In this document: positions 60,681 to 64,000 of the stretch, in pieces
Layout: every line of letters starts with the position of its first letter
How positions within the stretch are numbered: position 1 is the first letter of the stretch
Source: Neobacillus vireti
GTDB lineage: Bacteria; Bacillota; Bacilli; Bacillales; Cytobacillaceae
NCBI RefSeq assembly: GCF_001026695.1
Contig: NZ_LDNB01000012.1
Span: 603,492 to 667,491, forward strand
Direction: 5' to 3'
DNA length: 64,000 nucleotides
The notes under the pieces: model-generated
What the model was told of the DNA's origin: nothing
Database searches by the model: none
The model's input: only the letters and a program-made list of their open reading frames with translations
Program-made: the position numbers and the translations under genes

Positions 60681-61433
60681 ATGAAACTAGTATCTTGGAA
60701 CGTAAATGGCCTCAGAGCGTGCGTGAAGAAGGGATTTTTGGATTATTTTCAGGAAGTAAATGCAGATATTTTCTGTATTCAAGAGACGAAATTACAAGCA
60801 GGTCAAATTAGCCTTGAGCTTGAAGGATATCATCAATACTGGAATTATGCTGTGAAAAAAGGGTATTCCGGTACGGCTGTTTTTACAAAGATTGAACCAC
60901 TTTCTGTCAAATATGGTGTAGGCACGAATGAAAGTGAGATGGAAGGAAGAATCCTCACGCTAGAGTTTCCTGAATTTTTCCTTGTCAATGTCTATACACC
61001 GAATTCACAACGAGATTTAGCCAGAATCGGCTATCGTCTTGAATGGGAAGAGCACATTCTTAAGCATTTGCAAGAATTAAATGCCGTGAAGCCGGTTATT
61101 CTTTGCGGGGACTTGAATGTCGCACATCAAGAAATCGACTTGCGAAATTCAAAGTCCAATGTTGGTAACTCAGGGTTTACTGATGAAGAACGAGGAAAAA
61201 TGACCGCCTTGCTGTCTAATGGCTTTGTGGATACCTATCGCCATTTTTATCCAAATCAAGAAGGAGCCTATACGTGGTGGTCGTACATGAATAAGGTGCG
61301 CGAGCGGAATATTGGCTGGCGGATTGATTATTTTATTGTATCGGAATCAATAATAGAGCGACTAAAAAAAGCTGACATTCATTGCGATGTAATGGGAAGT
61401 GATCACTGTCCGGTTGTTTTGGAAATCCAATAG
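60681..61433 (+). CDS. exoA: Exodeoxyribonuclease III / AP endonuclease
   Basis: The 250-residue AP endonuclease repairs abasic sites and trims 3' ends. It has SWNVNGLRAC, QETKLQAG (catalytic Glu), GDLNVAH (Asp/Asn pair) and GSDHCPV (catalytic Asp-His). The length fits B. subtilis ExoA (252). ATG 60681 lies behind AGAAGGA. Monocistronic. Confidence 0.95.
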   Translation: MKLVSWNVNGLRACVKKGFLDYFQEVNADIFCIQETKLQAGQISLELEGYHQYWNYAVKKGYSGTAVFTKIEPLSVKYGVGTNESEMEGRILTLEFPEFFLVNVYTPNSQRDLARIGYRLEWEEHILKHLQELNAVKPVILCGDLNVAHQEIDLRNSKSNVGNSGFTDEERGKMTALLSNGFVDTYRHFYPNQEGAYTWWSYMNKVRERNIGWRIDYFIVSESIIERLKKADIHCDVMGSDHCPVVLEIQ

Positions 61434-61543
61434 TTATGCCGATAACTTTTTCTTATGTTAAATAATTAAAAACCCGTAATTTTCTTTCTGTAATTTCTGT
61501 TTTATAGTTACAATACAAAGGAAATTTCAGGGAGTGATTGAAC

Positions 61544-62314
61544 ATGGATATCAAAAATGACGTACTGCAACAATTTGGAAAAAATGCGGCTTCCTATGTC
61601 AGCAGCAAGGTTCATAAAGATGGGAAGGACTTACTAAAGTTAGTGCAGATGGCGACGATTAATGGGGAGGAAGAGCTGCTCGATATAGCTACAGGCGGCG
61701 GACACACGGCAAACGTCTTTGCTCCTTTAGTAAAAAAAGTAACCGCGGTAGATTTAACGCCTGAAATGTTGCGGGTGGCCGAAACATTTATTAGCGAAAA
61801 TGGCCATCAAAATGTCGATTTCAAAAAAGCTGATGCTGAACAACTCCCTTTTGCTAATGAAGCATTTGCGATTGTGACTTGCAGGATTGCCCCGCATCAT
61901 TTCCCGAATGTAAATAAATTTATCGAAGAGGTCCATCGTGTTTTAAAATCCAATGGACAATTTTTGCTTGATGACAACGTTGTACCCGAAGATGATGATT
62001 ATGATCTATTTTATAACACAATTGAAAAATGGCGGGATCACAGTCACTTTCGGGCCTGGAAAAAAACCGAATGGCTTCGGATGCTTGAATTAACTGGTTT
62101 TGAAATTAGCGAGTGGCATCGTTTTGAAAAAAACTTCCGTTTTGAATCATGGTGTAAGCGGATGAATTTACCTCAAAGTGAAATGGACAAATTATCTGAG
62201 CACATCCTTGCTGCTTCCCAAAAAGTAAAAGATAAGTTTAGAATTGTGATTGAAAATAAACAAGTGATTTCCTTTCAAGGGGAAGCTATCGTGTTAAAGG
62301 CTATAAAAAGATAA
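61544..62314 (+). CDS. Class I SAM-dependent methyltransferase (UbiE-like)
   Basis: The 256-residue protein has motif I LLDIATGGGHTA (residues about 47-58), motif post-I AVDLTPEML and DAEQLPFANEAFAIVTC. It is close to the UbiE/Coq5 group, acting on a small molecule. ATG 61544 follows CAGGGAG. The substrate is unknown. Confidence 0.87.
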   Translation: MDIKNDVLQQFGKNAASYVSSKVHKDGKDLLKLVQMATINGEEELLDIATGGGHTANVFAPLVKKVTAVDLTPEMLRVAETFISENGHQNVDFKKADAEQLPFANEAFAIVTCRIAPHHFPNVNKFIEEVHRVLKSNGQFLLDDNVVPEDDDYDLFYNTIEKWRDHSHFRAWKKTEWLRMLELTGFEISEWHRFEKNFRFESWCKRMNLPQSEMDKLSEHILAASQKVKDKFRIVIENKQVISFQGEAIVLKAIKR

Positions 62315-62318
62315 AAAA

Positions 62319-62368
62319 ATCCTTTGCAAGAAGAGAGGACTCTCTTTTTGTAAAGGAATTTTTTTAAA
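62319..62368 (+). terminator. Terminator
   Basis: AAATCCTTTGCAA pairs with TTGTAAAGGATT-like TTGTAAAGGAATTTTTTT, with a nested stem AGAGAGGACTCTCT. Confidence 0.8.
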
Positions 62369-62369
62369 C

Positions 62370-62507
62370 CTAAATATCGTTAAGAGCGGTACCGAATACA
62401 TCGAATTCTGGTGTTTTCTCCTTTTGCCTCGAATTCTCTAGTTCGTCTTGGCCGGCAGGATTGACAGATCCAATGTCATCCTCATTTCTCGGCTGAATGA
62501 ATGTCAT
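62370..62507 (-). CDS. Small acidic hypothetical protein (45 residues)
   Basis: An open frame on the minus strand reads MTFIQPRNEDDIGSVNPAGQ and ends FDVFGTALNDI, behind AAAGGAGAT. It is acidic and disordered-looking. The terminator before it belongs to the plus-strand neighbour. Family not recognised. Confidence 0.55.
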   Translation of the reverse strand: MTFIQPRNEDDIGSVNPAGQDELENSRQKEKTPEFDVFGTALNDI

Positions 62508-62577
62508 AGTAGCGGCATCTCCTTTTATTTTAATTACACTAGTATTTTTGCCGTAAAATAAGGAAATTAACCTTTTC

Positions 62578-63399
62578 TTAATCTCTGCGGAATTTTCCCA
62601 TTACTTCTATCGCTTTTGTAATATGGACAAATGCACTGGGGTCATTTTTTTTAATCGTTTCTTTCGTTTCCGCTAATTCATATTTTGTGATAACGGTAGT
62701 TAAAACTTTTTTAGGATGATGAGAATAAACGCCCTCGGCATCTGTCATCGTAATCCCGCGGGGATGCAATTTCAGTAACGCTTCATTCAATTCTCTCCAT
62801 TTATCGGTAACAATCGTGACTGTTAGTTTTGTATGATTCGTGTGAACGGCATCGACTGCCCTGCCAGACGCAAAGATGGCAAAAAGCGTATAAAGTGTTT
62901 TGTCTACACCAAATACTAGTGCCGATACGAAAACAATAGCAAAATTCAAACAAGTTATGATAAAGCCAACTGACACATCCTTCTTTTTTGCTAAAATTAA
63001 ACTAATGATATCGACGCCGCCCGCTGAAGCGCCGACACGAATATTGGCTCCAACGCTTAATCCGAACAGTACACCGCCAAATACGCTGGATAATAAGATG
63101 TCTTCGCTAAAAGCATGGATAGGAATCAGTTTCATTGAAATTGACAATAGAATGACAGAATAAACAGTTAAGAACATAAACTTTTTTCCTAAATGAATAT
63201 AGCCAATAATAAATAATGGAAGATTAATAGCCAGTATAATCCAGCCGGTGTTAATAGAAAGATAATTATTAATGATGATTGCTACTCCGGCAATTCCACC
63301 AGTTAAGACTTTGTGGGGAATTAGGAAGGTATTCAAAGCATAGGCCATAACTAATGTAAAAAAGGTGACAGCAATGGTTTGAACAACAGTTTGTTTCAC
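62578..63399 (-). CDS. YitT-family membrane protein (paralogue 3)
   Basis: The 273-residue protein has five to six membrane segments (first LNTFLIPHKVLTGGIAGVAI) and the DUF2179 tail (RGITMTDAEGVYSHHPKKVL). It keeps RVGASAGGVDIISLILAKK, close to paralogue 1. Monocistronic in opposite orientation to the other two; the rrn promoters lie upstream in the divergent direction. Confidence 0.87.
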   Translation of the reverse strand: MKQTVVQTIAVTFFTLVMAYALNTFLIPHKVLTGGIAGVAIIINNYLSINTGWIILAINLPLFIIGYIHLGKKFMFLTVYSVILLSISMKLIPIHAFSEDILLSSVFGGVLFGLSVGANIRVGASAGGVDIISLILAKKKDVSVGFIITCLNFAIVFVSALVFGVDKTLYTLFAIFASGRAVDAVHTNHTKLTVTIVTDKWRELNEALLKLHPRGITMTDAEGVYSHHPKKVLTTVITKYELAETKETIKKNDPSAFVHITKAIEVMGKFRRD

Positions 63400-63556
63400 T
63401 TTTAACGCACCTCATTGAATTCATTTAGTCTTAGAAAAACTTTACTTTCTATTTTGTAGTTTATAAGCTTTTATATGTAATAACCAGAGAATAAATTGTG
63501 ACATTAGCTTTGAGAAAGGATTTAGGGAAGTAATTCGAATAGCACAAAATTAGTTG

Positions 63557-63585
63557 TTGACGAAAGTGATTTGGGATAGTATGAT
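63557..63585 (+). promoter_or_regulatory. rrn promoter P1
   Basis: TTGACG, 17 bases, TATGAT. Confidence 0.8.
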
Positions 63586-63656
63586 AGTCAATGTCGCTGT
63601 TACGAAATGATAAATTTTTGCTGAATTAATAAGCAATCATTTTTAAAAAAAGTAGC

Positions 63657-63685
63657 TTGACAAGGTGATTAAATATTATTATGAT
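63657..63685 (+). promoter_or_regulatory. rrn promoter P2
   Basis: TTGACA, 17 bases, TATGAT, exactly 100 bases after P1. The AT-rich upstream tract fits an UP element. Confidence 0.85.
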
Positions 63686-63940
63686 AATAAACGCCGCTAA
63701 TTGATAGATTAGCAGGCGGGATAGTAGAAGTTTTGTTCTTTGAAAACTAAACAAACAAAAACGTCAACAAACAATATTTTTTAGTTTCATTTATGAAACT
63801 AAGCCAACGTAACAAATGAGCTAATCAACTTTCTCGCGATTAACCGGCAGTAATATCCTATCGGATAAACTGCCTGTAAATGCCCGATTGATTCGACTAA
63901 CCATCACGGGGTAAAACATCCCGTGATGGTTAGTCTCATC
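63686..63940 (+). other. 16S rRNA leader
   Basis: The leader has the boxA-type segment TGTTCTTTGAAAACTAAAC (about 63733-63751) and two hairpins: GGCAGT...ACTGCC near 63849-63875 and the perfect 16-bp stem GACTAACCATCACGGG / CCCGTGATGGTTAGTC (about 63896-63935). The latter directly precedes the 16S gene. Confidence 0.75.
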
Positions 63941-64000
63941 TTATTGGAGAGTTTGATCCTGGCTCAGGACGAACGCTGGCGGCGTGCCTAATACATGCAA
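63941..64000 (+). rRNA. 16S ribosomal RNA, 5' end (partial)
   Basis: GAGAGTTTGATCCTGGCTCA begins at 63947, followed by GACGAACGCTGGCGGCGTGC, the universal 16S start. It runs off the window end. Confidence 0.97.

Noticed and set aside
1..64000. CRISPR array, prophage, integron or large genomic island
   Set aside because: No regularly spaced direct repeats, integrase or phage genes, and no tRNA-flanked insertion; most genes look like core chromosome.

Overview
This is a low-GC Gram-positive chromosomal segment from an endospore-forming member of the Bacillaceae (order Bacillales). The evidence is the RacA, SqhC, CsgA-like and DUF1657/DUF421 spore genes, strong AGGAGG-type ribosome binding sites with frequent TTG and GTG starts, U-tailed hairpin terminators after most units, and a Bacillus-type rrn leader running into the first ~60 bases of a 16S rRNA gene at the right edge. 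A Neobacillus- or Mesobacillus-like genome is my inference; I cannot fix the species.

Left part (1-18.9 kb): a tyrosine/homogentisate catabolic cluster (hpd, FAH-family hydrolase, hmgA) behind a perfect dyad operator; a NUDIX CoA pyrophosphatase; a class III aspartate kinase; a BusR-like GntR-RCK_C regulator convergent with an osmolyte/ergothioneine-type ABC transporter whose permease and binding protein are fused; an M50-like membrane protease; a GreA/B C-terminal-domain protein with an overlapping leader peptide; racA with an overlapping MerR/coiled-coil partner; a TetR-controlled cluster with its operator inside the promoter spacer; a polysaccharide deacetylase and a class V aminotransferase.

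Middle (18.9-35 kb): a complete urease operon ureABCEFGD with a convergent UT-type urea transporter, YceI, the RNA polymerase recycling factor HelD, a long-form asparaginyl-tRNA synthetase behind a short leader with an attenuator hairpin, a three-gene DUF2089 operon whose products share modules, and a LysP-type permease under a lysine riboswitch.

Right part (35-64 kb): transporters, three YitT-family paralogues spread over the window, a DUF421/DUF1657 spore-type cluster with a sigma-G-like promoter, CsgA-like, a transposase remnant, YkoQ/YkoP-like proteins, a VanW protein, a two-component system followed by an HtrB-like protease with tandem repeat sites, an ABC-F protein, a MUG-type glycosylase, sporulenol synthase, DUF2515 and CBO0543 proteins, PpiB, a second deacetylase-like protein, ExoA, methyltransferases and the rrn promoters. 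Two inverted copies of a ~95-bp structured repeat (10.75 and 45.65 kb) belong to a dispersed family. Most of the window is core chromosome. The best leads for something undescribed are the DUF2089 module-sharing operon, the spoVA-less DUF1657/DUF421 cluster, the dispersed repeat, and the BusR-like regulator with its nested dyad.
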